Shown one piece after another: positions 1 to 8,733 of a DNA stretch of 39,378 nucleotides. Numbering within the stretch: the first letter of the stretch is position 1; every line of letters begins with the position of its first letter. The position numbers and the translations under genes are program-made. The notes under the pieces were generated by a model. The model was not told the origin of the DNA, ran no database searches, and worked only from the letters and a program-made list of their open reading frames with translations. This stretch comes from an uncultured Solobacterium sp. (GTDB taxonomy: Bacteria > Bacillota_I > Bacilli_A > Erysipelotrichales > Erysipelotrichaceae): NCBI GenBank assembly GCA_938039295.1, contig CALHUY010000032.1:1-39378 (forward strand). Direction: 5' to 3'.

Positions 1-1132
1 TTAAGGCTTCATACATCTCAACACCATACGCATTTGCCATAACAGTACTCATTGTAGAAGTAACGATAGACTTAATCATGACACCCTTTTCAGGTAATGT
101 TCCAGCACTCTTGTGACCTTCTAAGATGTAATTTACTAATAAGTATCCTGTCTGATTACCATTTAATGGAATATAGTTACCATCATCATCGCGTAATTCA
201 ATTGCGAAACGGTCACTATCTGGATCTGTAGCCATTAATAGTTCAGCACCAACCTTCTTACCAAGTTCTTCACTCATCTTGAAGGCTGCAGGACTTTCAG
301 GGTTAGGATAACCTACTGTTGTAAAGTCTGGATCTGGATCTTTCTGTTCTGGTACGATGTGCCAGTTTGTAAATCCACGGTCCTTCATCATTGTCGCAAA
401 TGGAATAGAACCTGCACCATTGAGTGGTGTATATACAAGTGGAATATCTAAGTCAATTTCATCACCACTATGAATGGCAAGACTTTCTACAAGATCTAGA
501 TATGCACGGTCATATTCTTCAGATAACACAACAATCTTTCCAGAAGCTACGCCTTCGTTGAAGTCTGACTTCTTAATACCATTCCAGATATCAACAGCGT
601 TGATTCTTTCTTCCATCCCATCCGCTACTGTACTACTTACCTGACAACCATCATTCCAATATGCTTTATAACCATTGTATTCCTTTGGATTATGGGAAGC
701 CGTAATGTTAATACCAGATGTGGTACCTAACTTACGTATCATAAACGCAAGTTCAGGGGTTGGACGTAAGTCTGGGAAGACATAAGTCTTAATTCCATTC
801 GCCGCAAAAATACCAGCAGATAATTGTGAGAATTCTTTAGAGAAGTGACGTGGGTCATGTGCAATGACAATACCCTTATCCATCGCTTCTTGTCCCTGTG
901 CACAGATATACTCTGCTATACCTTGACTTGCTTTACCAACTGTATAGAAGTTCATGCGGTTAGTACCGGCACCTACAATGCCACGTAAACCAGCAGTACC
1001 AAATGCTAAATTTTGATAAAAACGCTCTTTGATTTCATTGTCATTATCCTTGATTGCCAACAATTCATCTTTCAGGGGGTCACCCTCAGGTAACATTTGA
1101 ACCCATTCTTCATATCTTTGTTTATAATCCAT
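1..1132 (-). CDS. Phospho-sugar mutase (phosphohexomutase superfamily, PgcA/PGM2-like), C-terminus cut by window edge
   Basis: Interconverts sugar-1-phosphate and sugar-6/5-phosphate through a phosphoserine in the cytoplasm. The 377 residues visible contain FGTAGLRG near 44-51, the phosphoserine loop TASHNP at 144-149 (Ser146) and the metal-binding loop DPDSDR at 303-308, all intact. Family members are about 550-580 aa, so roughly the last third lies outside the window. The ATG at 1132 has a GGAGG ribosome site 9 bases upstream. The usual label is phosphoglucomutase/phosphomannomutase. However, human PGM2 of this branch acts on pentose phosphates, and mycoplasma deo clusters carry a gene of this family. 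Given the nucleoside transporter next to it, a phosphopentomutase role is an inference worth holding open. A terminator separates it from the transporter genes. Confidence 0.9.
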   Translation of the reverse strand, partial: MDYKQRYEEWVQMLPEGDPLKDELLAIKDNDNEIKERFYQNLAFGTAGLRGIVGAGTNRMNFYTVGKASQGIAEYICAQGQEAMDKGIVIAHDPRHFSKEFSQLSAGIFAANGIKTYVFPDLRPTPELAFMIRKLGTTSGINITASHNPKEYNGYKAYWNDGCQVSSTVADGMEERINAVDIWNGIKKSDFNEGVASGKIVVLSEEYDRAYLDLVESLAIHSGDEIDLDIPLVYTPLNGAGSIPFATMMKDRGFTNWHIVPEQKDPDPDFTTVGYPNPESPAAFKMSEELGKKVGAELLMATDPDSDRFAIELRDDDGNYIPLNGNQTGYLLVNYILEGHKSAGTLPEKGVMIKSIVTSTMSTVMANAYGVEMYEAL

Positions 1133-1213
1133 TATTTTTAACCCTCCGATTATGTATTTCCATTTTAAACTAAATCAAGAAATGTTGAAACAATGGAATA
1201 CAGAAAAGTTGGA

Positions 1214-1242
1214 CTAAAAAAGCAAGCTACAAATAGCCTGCT
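1214..1242 (-). terminator. Rho-independent terminator after the nucleoside ABC transporter operon
   Basis: On the minus strand a 9-bp stem (AGCAGGCTA / TAGCTTGCT, with one G-T wobble) and a 4-base loop are followed by six T. It lies 22 bases after the stop of the last permease gene and ends that operon before the mutase gene. Confidence 0.8.
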
Positions 1243-1264
1243 AATGTAACAAATCAATTGCTAA

Positions 1265-2185
1265 CTATGCTTTCACTTTAAGTTGTTTCTTAGTACGAAT
1301 ACCAATGATAATTAAAATTACTAATACAGAGACGTAAGGAATAATATTTACTAACTCTGATGGCAAACCTTCTAACAACAATACATTTACAACAGCTTGT
1401 GCAACCGAGAATATCATTGTCACAAGAACTACTACACCAAGGTTCTTTCCACCTACTGCTGCTGCCGCAATACCAATCCATCCACGTGAAGCGACCATAT
1501 TACTAGAGTAGAACGACATATATCCCATTGAAAGATATGCACCACCTAAAGCAGCTAAGAAACATGACATAATTGCCGCAATCATACGTACACGATTCAC
1601 CTTGATACCAACCGACTCAGCCGCATGCGCATCAAGACCACAAGCCTTCATACGTAAACCAAACGGCGTCTTATAGACAAGTATGAATAAGAGTATTGTT
1701 AACAGTAAACATACATATGTTAAGAAGTAATGTCCACTAATAATCTCCCCAATAACAGGAATATCTTTTATAAATGGAATATCGATAGTAGGCAATACTT
1801 TTGAAGGTAGACTAGCTGTAGTTCCCTTTGAACCAGTCCACAATAATAATAAGTAAATCGCAAAATCAGCAGAGAATAAGTTTAATGCAATACCTACCAT
1901 GATAGGACTTGCTTTCATCTTAATTGTAAAGAATGAAAGTACTAGACCACAGGCAATACCTACTGCAATTGCACCTAATAAACCAATCCATGCAGACCCA
2001 CTAATTGCACTGAAGTAAACACCAAATAAAGCCGCAAAGTTCATGACACCTTCAATCGCAATATTTGGAATACCTGCTAGAGAAGAAATATAGGAAGAAA
2101 GAGATGCGTATACAAGTGGTGCTGCTACACGAATGACAATAAAGATAAAACTAGCATTCAATATATCCTTGAATAGATTAGCCAT
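1265..2185 (-). CDS. Nucleoside-type ABC transporter, second permease (NupQ/YufQ-like)
   Basis: Membrane subunit of a BMP-family importer (BPD_transp_2 family). The 306-aa protein is almost wholly hydrophobic, with about eight to ten predicted membrane segments. It carries the family's Gly-rich cytoplasmic loops, for example near residue 70 (IGLLGAIAVGIACG) and the EAA-like stretch around 175-190 (GLRMKACGLDAHAAESVGI). It is the last gene of a four-gene operon: lipoprotein, ATPase, permease 1, permease 2. It overlaps permease 1 by 8 bases, suggesting translational coupling. The substrate is inferred from the family (purine or pyrimidine nucleosides) and not shown by sequence alone. Confidence 0.88.
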   Translation of the reverse strand: MANLFKDILNASFIFIVIRVAAPLVYASLSSYISSLAGIPNIAIEGVMNFAALFGVYFSAISGSAWIGLLGAIAVGIACGLVLSFFTIKMKASPIMVGIALNLFSADFAIYLLLLWTGSKGTTASLPSKVLPTIDIPFIKDIPVIGEIISGHYFLTYVCLLLTILLFILVYKTPFGLRMKACGLDAHAAESVGIKVNRVRMIAAIMSCFLAALGGAYLSMGYMSFYSSNMVASRGWIGIAAAAVGGKNLGVVVLVTMIFSVAQAVVNVLLLEGLPSELVNIIPYVSVLVILIIIGIRTKKQLKVKA

Positions 2186-3266
2186 TCTTCTTTTCCTCCT
2201 TTAGAAGTTGTCTGGAACGCCACTTTCTCAAGAAGAATTGAGAGGAAATGAGTAACGTTAGAATTACTTCTACAATAGAGATCATCTTGATATCAATGTA
2301 TGGCAAATCATTTGCAAGTAACTGTGCAGAAGCACGTAGGTAACTAATGCCAAACGCCGCAATCAATACACCAATTGGATCATTCTTACCAAGCATTGCC
2401 ATCAATGCACCAGTAAAACCAAGACCTGGTAGTACAGTCCAAGTAAATGCCTGATACATACCTAATAGTTCAACAGAAGACCCCATACCACCAAGTGCCC
2501 CCGCTAAGAAGTGAACTGCCATAAACATACCGAAGGCACCCATACCAGAATACTTCGCAAAGTTTGCGTTAATACCTGTCATACGAATTGCATAGCCTAG
2601 CTTTGTCTTGTAAAGAAGAACATAGATTAAGATAACAGCAATTATCATAATGATAAAACCAGTATGTACCTGTGTCTTTGGAATCAAATTTTGTAAACGA
2701 GCAGTCTTGATAAAGTTTGGAGATGCTGTACCATTGACACCACCTACTGCCAAGAAATTCTTTAGGATGAAATAACCAATACCAAATAGAATACTGTTCA
2801 TCATCAAAGAAATTACCATTTCATCCGCTTTATAACGCATACTGATAAGACCTGGGATCAGTGAGATGATACCACCAAATAAAGTAGCCATCAAAATTGG
2901 AATCATGGAGTCAATTACAGTGTTACCTGTCATAAACATTGGATTGATAGCGAATATTGTCGCAACAATACCAGAGATATAGAACACACCTTCTGTACCT
3001 AGATTAAAGAGATTAGTTCTAAAGTACAGTAAAGTTGCTAGACCTGCAAATGTTAAAGGGACAACCTTAACAAGTACATATCCAAAGTAACTCGGTTTAC
3101 TAAGTGGATATGTAAGTAAGCGAATAAAATCAGCAAGAGGCTGTTTTGATACAAACGCCAATACAACAAACGTTACAACTAACGCAATACCAATGGAAGC
3201 TAGAATACGTAATGCTTCAAAAGGTCCATCATCAGTAATACGAAACTTTCTTTTCATCGTACTCAT
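2178..3266 (-). CDS. Nucleoside-type ABC transporter, first permease (NupP/YufP-like)
   Basis: A 362-aa integral membrane subunit that pairs with the downstream permease to form the pore. There is a basic N-terminus (MKRKFR), a first membrane helix near 20-43, and the recurrent family motif NLFNLGTEGVFYISG near 85-99, typical of BMP-system permeases. The cytoplasmic coupling loop around 225-240 (LGYAIRMTGINANFAKYSGM) resembles the equivalent loop in its partner. The start codon overlaps the ATPase stop in an ATGA (4 bp), so expression is probably coupled. The protein ends in a charged tail (RKWRSRQLLKEEKKNG). Confidence 0.88.
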   Translation of the reverse strand: MSTMKRKFRITDDGPFEALRILASIGIALVVTFVVLAFVSKQPLADFIRLLTYPLSKPSYFGYVLVKVVPLTFAGLATLLYFRTNLFNLGTEGVFYISGIVATIFAINPMFMTGNTVIDSMIPILMATLFGGIISLIPGLISMRYKADEMVISLMMNSILFGIGYFILKNFLAVGGVNGTASPNFIKTARLQNLIPKTQVHTGFIIMIIAVILIYVLLYKTKLGYAIRMTGINANFAKYSGMGAFGMFMAVHFLAGALGGMGSSVELLGMYQAFTWTVLPGLGFTGALMAMLGKNDPIGVLIAAFGISYLRASAQLLANDLPYIDIKMISIVEVILTLLISSQFFLRKWRSRQLLKEEKKNG

Positions 3267-4822
3267 TTGCTTGCCTCCTTAATCTCTTCTGCACTTTGTT
3301 TCTTAGTTCCTAACATATAGAAACCTAATTCGTTTGCAGATACATCCTTTGCATTTTTAAAGTATGCAACAATCTTTCCCTCAAACATAACAATTAATGA
3401 ATCACTAACTGCCATTACTTCATTCAGGTCTGCACTAATTAACAAAATTGCAGCCCCATTATTACGCATATCAATTAATTGGTGATGAATATAGTTTGCG
3501 GAACCAATATCGATACCACGAGTTGGTTGTGAGGCAATCAAACACTTAGGACTTGTTTGCCATTCACGAGCAACTACAACCTTCTGGATGTTACCACCAG
3601 AAAGTGAATTGATACGTTGTTTTTCAGAATTTGTTTTAACTTGGAACTTTTTGATTAACGCTTGAGCAATCTTACGAATGCTCTTACCCTTCATAAATAC
3701 TTTACCAGAATAGTCTGGCTTACGATAATATGTAGAAATTGAATTATCTTGAATACTTGCTGTAGCCGCAATACCATCTTGCATACGATCTTCAGGAATA
3801 TATGCTAGACCTGCTTCACGTTTATGTAGAATATCGCTTTTAGAAATATCAACACCACCAAGAATCACTTTACCAGACTGATATGCTTCCATACCAGTGA
3901 TTACTTTAATCAGTTCTTCCTGTCCATTCCCTTGTACACCAGCAATACCTAAAATCTCACCAGCATGTACTGCAAAATTAACATCATCTACTTTCTTGAT
4001 ACCACCCACTTCAAACGAGAGATGCTCAACTGATAAAATCTTCTCATTTCCAGAAGTTTGTTTACGTAAAGAATCAAATGAACTTTCAAGACTATGGCCA
4101 ATAATCAATTCTGTTAATTTTTCAATTGAAATATCTTTCGCATCATATGTACCCTTTGTTTCGCCAGAACGAATAACAGTTATACGGTCAGAAATTTCTT
4201 TTACTTCATTTAATTTGTGAGAAATAAAGATGATTGTATGACCTAATTCTTTAAATCCCTTTAACTGCTCAAATAATTGAACCGTTTCCTGTGGTGTTAA
4301 AACTGCAGTAGGCTCATCTAAGATGATCACTTCTGCTTTGCGATAGAGTGTCTTAAGAATTTCAACTTTCTGCTTCGCACTAACAGTCAAATCACTAACT
4401 AAATCAGTTGCGTTAATTTCATCAAATTTATACTTCTTTGCTAATTCGTTAGTAATCTGATTGGCTTTATCCATGTCAATAAAGCCATTAGCCTTCTTAG
4501 GCTCTGCACCTAACACAACATTCTGTGCAACTGTAAAGGATGGAATTAACATAAAGTGCTGGTGCACCATACCGATACCATTTTCAATTGCGTCCATACT
4601 AGAGGCATAGTTAATCTCCTGTCCTTTATAAGAAATTTTACCCTCTGTTTGTTTTTCAATCGCAAAAATAATATTCATCAAAGTAGATTTACCGGCACCA
4701 TTTTCACCGCAAATCGAATGAATTTCTCCTTTGTTAAAGGAAATACTGATATTACGGTTTGCTACAGTACCATTTGGATATATCTTTGTGATTCCATCTA
4801 ACTTCAAAATCGTATTGTCCAT
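3263..4822 (-). CDS. Nucleoside-type ABC transporter ATPase with two fused nucleotide-binding domains (NupO/YufO-like)
   Basis: Powers the BMP-dependent importer. The 519-aa protein contains two ABC domains. The first (about 5-240) has Walker A GENGAGKST at 39-47 and Walker B with ILDEPTAVLTP near 165-175. The second (about 260-505) has a degenerate Walker A (GVQGNGQEEL near 297) but a good signature LSGGNIQK near 408. This asymmetry is normal for the sugar/nucleoside subclass. The ATG at 4822 is preceded by GAGGT. The gene follows the lipoprotein gene after a strong hairpin that may lower its dose relative to the lipoprotein. Confidence 0.92.
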   Translation of the reverse strand: MDNTILKLDGITKIYPNGTVANRNISISFNKGEIHSICGENGAGKSTLMNIIFAIEKQTEGKISYKGQEINYASSMDAIENGIGMVHQHFMLIPSFTVAQNVVLGAEPKKANGFIDMDKANQITNELAKKYKFDEINATDLVSDLTVSAKQKVEILKTLYRKAEVIILDEPTAVLTPQETVQLFEQLKGFKELGHTIIFISHKLNEVKEISDRITVIRSGETKGTYDAKDISIEKLTELIIGHSLESSFDSLRKQTSGNEKILSVEHLSFEVGGIKKVDDVNFAVHAGEILGIAGVQGNGQEELIKVITGMEAYQSGKVILGGVDISKSDILHKREAGLAYIPEDRMQDGIAATASIQDNSISTYYRKPDYSGKVFMKGKSIRKIAQALIKKFQVKTNSEKQRINSLSGGNIQKVVVAREWQTSPKCLIASQPTRGIDIGSANYIHHQLIDMRNNGAAILLISADLNEVMAVSDSLIVMFEGKIVAYFKNAKDVSANELGFYMLGTKKQSAEEIKEASK

Positions 4823-4841
4823 ATTGTTACCTCTTTTAAAG

Positions 4842-4871
4842 AAGATGCTCTACCTTTCGATAGAGCATCTT
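4842..4871 (-). terminator. Intra-operon hairpin between lipoprotein and ATPase genes (partial terminator or mRNA stabiliser)
   Basis: A perfect 11-bp inverted repeat (AAGATGCTCTA / TAGAGCATCTT) with an 8-base loop lies between the lipoprotein stop and the ATPase ribosome site. On the minus strand it is followed only by CTTTAAAAG, a poor T-tract. Partial termination or protection of the upstream message therefore fits better than full termination. Binding proteins are usually made in excess over their permeases. Confidence 0.65.
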
Positions 4872-4889
4872 TGGTATTCAAAACGTGAA

Positions 4890-5981
4890 TTACTTGAGAC
4901 CAACTTTATCTAACCAAGTATCGTAGGCTTTATCATCCTTTAACTGATCGCTAACCTTGATTTCGCCTGCTGCTAACTTCTTCTTCATTTCTTCAACTTT
5001 AGCAAGTTGATCAGCAGTCATATTAGCCTTATAGTTTTCATTCTCAGCTAAACCAACGGCACCATCAACAAATCCTAGAGTCTTCTGTGTACCATATTCA
5101 GCCTTACCATCTAACATTAACTTGATAGATTGTAAGATAGCAATGTCACACTTCTTCTCGGAAGAAGTTAAGATATGCTTAGCTAATTCAGGCTTACCAC
5201 TCATAGAAGCATATTGGTCAGCGTCAACACCGATTGCCCAGAAGTTTGCTTCAGCAGCAGCTTCAAATAAACCGTTACCAGAACCACCAGCTGCGTGATA
5301 AATAACATCAGCACCTTGCTTGTTCATATTTAATGCAATTTCCTTTGCTGTAGCTGGATCGCCAAATCCACCAACGAAACCAGAGATTACTTTGGCATTT
5401 GGATTAACATCATATACACCCTGCATGTAACCAGCTAAGAATTGACGGATACCAGGTGAGTCTACACCACCAATACATCCAACAATACCAGATTCTGTCT
5501 TAACACCAGCAACTACACCAGCTAAGTAACCAGCTTCGTTTGCAGCGTAAGTAATAGAATAAACGTTATCCAAAGAGTTTGCCTTTGCATCACTGTAGTC
5601 AAAGTTTAAGAACTTAATTTCAGGATGTTCTTCAGCAACAGCCAACATATAGGATTCATATTGGAAGTTACCAGAGATAATGATTTGATAACCATCATCT
5701 GCAGCTTGACGGTATGCTGTATCCCAACCGGCAGCGTCTGTACCCATTTCAATTAACTTAGTTTCAACTTTGTCACCTAGTTCATTTTGAACTAACTGTA
5801 GTCCCTTGTAAGTTGTATCGAAGTAAGACTGGTCACCAATATATGGTAAGATCAATGAAATCTTTGTCTTATCTCCTGAATTTGAAGCTGTTGTTGATGC
5901 TTTGGAATCTGACTTGCTACCACATCCAACCATGGATAATGCAACAACGGATCCAAGTACTAACTTGGTAATCTTATTCAT
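4890..5981 (-). CDS. BMP-family substrate-binding lipoprotein (nucleoside binding, NupN/NupA/PnrA-like)
   Basis: Extracytoplasmic receptor of the ABC importer, anchored by a lipid-modified Cys. The mature protein begins after a signal peptide with lipobox MVGC (MNKITKLVLGSVVALSMVGC). The BMP domain fills the rest of the 363 aa, with an N-terminal SYFDTTYKGLQ segment, GVDADQ in the C-terminal lobe and VDGAVGL near the end. A longer frame reaches 6062. The ATG at 5981 is preferred because AGGAGGG precedes it at normal spacing and it gives a proper signal peptide. It is the first gene of the transporter operon, behind a structured leader. Nucleosides are the likely ligand from family knowledge (PnrA, NupA). 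Confidence 0.92.
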   Translation of the reverse strand: MNKITKLVLGSVVALSMVGCGSKSDSKASTTASNSGDKTKISLILPYIGDQSYFDTTYKGLQLVQNELGDKVETKLIEMGTDAAGWDTAYRQAADDGYQIIISGNFQYESYMLAVAEEHPEIKFLNFDYSDAKANSLDNVYSITYAANEAGYLAGVVAGVKTESGIVGCIGGVDSPGIRQFLAGYMQGVYDVNPNAKVISGFVGGFGDPATAKEIALNMNKQGADVIYHAAGGSGNGLFEAAAEANFWAIGVDADQYASMSGKPELAKHILTSSEKKCDIAILQSIKLMLDGKAEYGTQKTLGFVDGAVGLAENENYKANMTADQLAKVEEMKKKLAAGEIKVSDQLKDDKAYDTWLDKVGLK

Positions 5982-6039
5982 ATTTTTCCCTCCTGAATTA
6001 AATAAGATAGTTCTTAAAACATCGAGTAAACCCAAAAAT

Positions 6040-6109
6040 GAAAAATGCACCCAATACGACACTAAAACAACTTTTTAAAATGGTGTTTCAGTGAGTTTTA
6101 GATGCATTT
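6040..6109 (-). promoter_or_regulatory. Structured 5' leader upstream of the BMP lipoprotein gene (candidate attenuator or riboswitch, or terminator of yjjIW)
   Basis: On the minus strand an outer 9-bp stem pairs AAATGCATC (6101-6109) with GGTGCATTT (6043-6051, one wobble). It encloses an inner stem of CACTGAAACACC (6082-6093) with GTTGTTTTAGTG (6060-6071), 11 of 12 pairs including one wobble, and a 10-base loop. A T-rich run (TTTTTCATTTTT) follows the outer stem. A third segment, AATGCA just upstream (6122-6127), could pair with the same 3' strand, allowing two exclusive folds. It does not match the purine riboswitch core I know. It could simply end the yjjI-yjjW message. Confidence 0.5.
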
Positions 6110-6141
6110 GATTTATCATATTTTGCATTCCTCTATTAAGC

Positions 6142-6162
6142 AGTATAACTAAACTGCAGTTT
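6142..6162 (-). promoter_or_regulatory. Possible promoter -10 (TATACT) with overlapping 12-bp palindrome, upstream of the transporter operon
   Basis: On the minus strand TATACT (6142-6147) lies just downstream of the perfect palindrome AAACTGCAGTTT (6151-6162). The palindrome would occupy the -35 to -10 spacer, a normal place for a repressor site. No good -35 hexamer is seen, so this is a weak call. Confidence 0.35.
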
Positions 6163-6231
6163 CATTTTTTCATAATCATCTAGAAAATGCAATATCAAAA
6201 TCATGAATCATTATTTCAAATTCAATAATCA

Positions 6232-7080
6232 TTACACAATAATCACGTTTTTTGCCCCATGCTTTTCACAAGCAACTTTTAATAATTGAATCTCTTCATC
6301 CGTCGTTATAGTCTTACCTAACTTCTGTAAACCTTCTTCTCTTACACCAAATGGGCGATATTTAATCAGTTTATAACGAATGTTAGGATCTAGGTTAGAA
6401 ACAACCCCTAATGCTGTAGATAAGTTATCTTCATGCATGTTAGGCATACATACAGTACGAACTTCATAAAGCTTGTTATTTTCTTGTAACCATTTTAAGT
6501 TACGAAGAACATTTTCATTTGAAATACCTGTCAATTTTTCGTGCCAAGATTTGTTCCATGCTTTTACATCAAGCATGACCGCATCAGTCACCGCCATTAA
6601 TTCAGGCATCTGTTCATAGAGATATGCTCCATTAGAATCTAAGAAACACGTCTTATTATACGTATGTACTTTTGTGAATAACTCTGTTAAGAATTCAGGA
6701 TAATTCGTACATTCACCACCAGATACTGTAATACCTTGAATGTATGGAAATAATGGTATTAGTTGCTTGAGGACATCATCAGCTGTCATCTCTGTAATTT
6801 TTGGAGAAGACATGTGAGGACAAACATGAATGCATGTATCACAATCGATACATTTATCTTTATGCCAAATTACTTTTCCATCAACAATTTCTAAAGCCTC
6901 TCCTTTTTTCGGACAAGTTTCTACACATACACCGCAATGTACACACATATGAATCGTCTCAGGATTATGACAATATAGACATTTAAATGGACATTTCTGA
7001 ACAAATATCGATGTGCGATTACCCGGACCATCAACATTTGAAAATTCAATAATTTTATTAATTGGAGCTGTCGCCATCAT
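6232..7080 (-). CDS. yjjW: YjjW-like radical SAM activase of a glycyl radical enzyme
   Basis: Generates the glycyl radical on its partner by reductive cleavage of S-adenosylmethionine. The radical SAM motif CPFKCLYC (Cys 30, 34, 37 from the ATG at 7080) is intact. An inserted ferredoxin-like module follows, with two Cys sets (46, 49, 52, 56 and 77, 80, 83, 87) predicted to hold two further [4Fe-4S] clusters. The Gly-rich TVSGGE segment follows near 138-143. The ferredoxin insert and the YjjI partner point to YjjW, not the simpler PflA. The gene overlaps the 3' end of yjjI by 23 bases. ATG at 7080 or 7077, or TTG at 7086, are all possible starts, because no strong ribosome site is present and coupling is likely. 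Confidence 0.87.
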   Translation of the reverse strand: MMATAPINKIIEFSNVDGPGNRTSIFVQKCPFKCLYCHNPETIHMCVHCGVCVETCPKKGEALEIVDGKVIWHKDKCIDCDTCIHVCPHMSSPKITEMTADDVLKQLIPLFPYIQGITVSGGECTNYPEFLTELFTKVHTYNKTCFLDSNGAYLYEQMPELMAVTDAVMLDVKAWNKSWHEKLTGISNENVLRNLKWLQENNKLYEVRTVCMPNMHEDNLSTALGVVSNLDPNIRYKLIKYRPFGVREEGLQKLGKTITTDEEIQLLKVACEKHGAKNVIIV

Positions 7081-8575
7081 TAACAATTGTACGGTCTAAC
7101 GCTGCACCAAAGTCACGTGCGCCTTTACCGAAGATAGAAACGTTATTTAAAGATTGCTTACCAGCATCAAGTTTTGCTAGTTCACTCTTCTTAACAAGGT
7201 AACCTGTAACACGAACGACATCATTATTCTCAAGATAACCAGAGAAGTAACGCATATCATTTCTAATTGCTCCATCAATAATATCTAGTACAGCTTCTGG
7301 TGTATTCTCCCAAGTTTCTTCAAACTTGAAGATATCTCCAATACCTGTAGGGAAATATTTATGGAATTTTTCGGAGTGATTAATTTGCAAAGGAATAATT
7401 GGTTCTGCACCAACTGGAATACGTGCACCTGGTGAATCCTCACGTCCATCACTATCGATACCTACTTGTGCATGTAAACGATACTTATGGTTAAATGCTG
7501 CAGCATACTTAGAGTCATGTGCATTTACAAGTGACTCTAAACGATCCATGATACGCAAACCTAAAGCATCTGCTTCGGCATTGTTACCAAAGCCCTTCTT
7601 TGGATCTTTGATACCCATCAAGTAGTTTACACATTCTGCTAGACCAACCATACCAAACATACCAGTAAAGTTATCTAACTTCACAAATCCTTCTGTAACA
7701 AGGAAGTTAGACTTAAAGAATGCAGTCTTTTCAACTAAGAATTCAATACGATCATCCATCATCTTTAGCATGATAGAAGTATAGTATGGTAAAACATTCT
7801 CTAAAAAGTCCTCTGTATCCTTAGCTTTCAAAGCACATTCATACATACGTAGACGTGGTAATGTGAAACCACCCCCACAAACCTTTAGACCGTTATAGCA
7901 GGAAGCAATCGCATATTTATCGCCCCATTCTCTTGTAAACATCTTATGGTTAGCAAAAGATGGCTTAGATGTTTTCATCATGCACTTAACAGCTAATTCA
8001 GCAAAATCACGTGGAGTAATATCCGGATCATACTTCAAAGTTAGATTAGGCACTGCTAGCTGCATCTCTTCTGTTAATTCAAATAAGATACGTGCAGTCT
8101 CTGATGCCTGTGGTCCTACATCTGCGTGTACAAATGAGTCCGTTAAAGTACGGTCAATATTCAATAAGAACAAACGCATCGCTGCTTTAGCATTCTCACG
8201 ACTTTCCTTTAGTACAAATGGTTCTAGTAAATCATCAAAATCACCTAGATATACAGGGAAAGAAGTAATACTTGGTACACTATGATAGAAAATCAATAAT
8301 GTATTTAGTGCTTCATAAAGATTTTTTGGAGCTTCTAATTGTAAAAACTTACAACCTTTCTCCATTAGCAATTCATAATCTGGACAAATATAGCGTGGAC
8401 GATATGGAGCATTGCCCTCACCCAAATCACAGATAATACGATCTGCTTTTGCTTGAATTAATTCTGGGCTTAACTCAAGTGTATGGTCAGTATTTTCAGC
8501 ATATCTAGCAAGTGCTAAAACTTGCTGATGATATGTCAAAGTTTCATCTGCGATGATATTCAAAATATCACTCAT
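7058..8575 (-). CDS. yjjI: YjjI-family glycyl radical enzyme
   Basis: Anaerobic radical enzyme whose substrate is not established to my knowledge. The 505-aa length matches YjjI (about 515 aa) and is much shorter than pyruvate formate-lyase. The C-terminal radical motif RVTGY places the radical at Gly458. Candidate active-site cysteines lie in SCYNGLKVCGGG, at Cys226 and Cys233. In E. coli yjjI-yjjW sit beside the deo nucleoside operon. Here they lie between a nucleoside transporter and a nucleoside hydrolase pair, so a role in nucleoside or deoxysugar breakdown is inferred. The start at 8575 is chosen because AGGAGG lies upstream, though 12 bases away. An ATG at 8596 overlaps that same site and lacks its own. 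Confidence 0.88.
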   Translation of the reverse strand: MSDILNIIADETLTYHQQVLALARYAENTDHTLELSPELIQAKADRIICDLGEGNAPYRPRYICPDYELLMEKGCKFLQLEAPKNLYEALNTLLIFYHSVPSITSFPVYLGDFDDLLEPFVLKESRENAKAAMRLFLLNIDRTLTDSFVHADVGPQASETARILFELTEEMQLAVPNLTLKYDPDITPRDFAELAVKCMMKTSKPSFANHKMFTREWGDKYAIASCYNGLKVCGGGFTLPRLRMYECALKAKDTEDFLENVLPYYTSIMLKMMDDRIEFLVEKTAFFKSNFLVTEGFVKLDNFTGMFGMVGLAECVNYLMGIKDPKKGFGNNAEADALGLRIMDRLESLVNAHDSKYAAAFNHKYRLHAQVGIDSDGREDSPGARIPVGAEPIIPLQINHSEKFHKYFPTGIGDIFKFEETWENTPEAVLDIIDGAIRNDMRYFSGYLENNDVVRVTGYLVKKSELAKLDAGKQSLNNVSIFGKGARDFGAALDRTIVNDGDSSN

Positions 8576-8596
8576 AGTCGAAAATTTCCTCCTCAT

Positions 8597-8733
8597 TTCA
8601 TTTTTAAATATATCATACTTTTATCGATATGCATGTAGGATGCATTAAAATTCATAAAAGAATGTAACCGCTCTTGATTCATTCCATAAAAGTAAATTTA
8701 TCGTTATAATATCTTCCATACATAGGAGACCAT
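8597..8733 (+). promoter_or_regulatory. Divergent control region between yjjI and the ADP-ribosylglycohydrolase gene
   Basis: This 137-base AT-rich spacer serves both directions. On the plus strand a perfect TATAAT (8705-8710) lies 23 bases before the ATG, with no good -35 at the right distance, suggesting an activated promoter. Two ATGCAT hexamers (8629-8634 and 8640-8645) are 11 bp apart, close to one helical turn, and could be a regulator site shared by both genes. GGAG at 8724-8727 is the ribosome site of the plus-strand gene. Confidence 0.5.

Noticed and set aside
4890..6062. BMP lipoprotein starting at 6062
   Set aside because: The 27 extra residues precede a good signal peptide and ribosome site at 5981 and would put the lipobox too far in. 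They overlap the structured leader.
6040..6162. Known purine, preQ1 or ykkC-type riboswitch before the BMP operon
   Set aside because: The stems are clear but none of the conserved loop sequences of those classes is present, so no class is named.
6232..8575. Pyruvate formate-lyase and its activating enzyme (pflB-pflA)
   Set aside because: The enzyme is far too short, lacks the adjacent Cys-Cys active site, and its activase has a two-cluster ferredoxin insert. YjjI-YjjW fits better.
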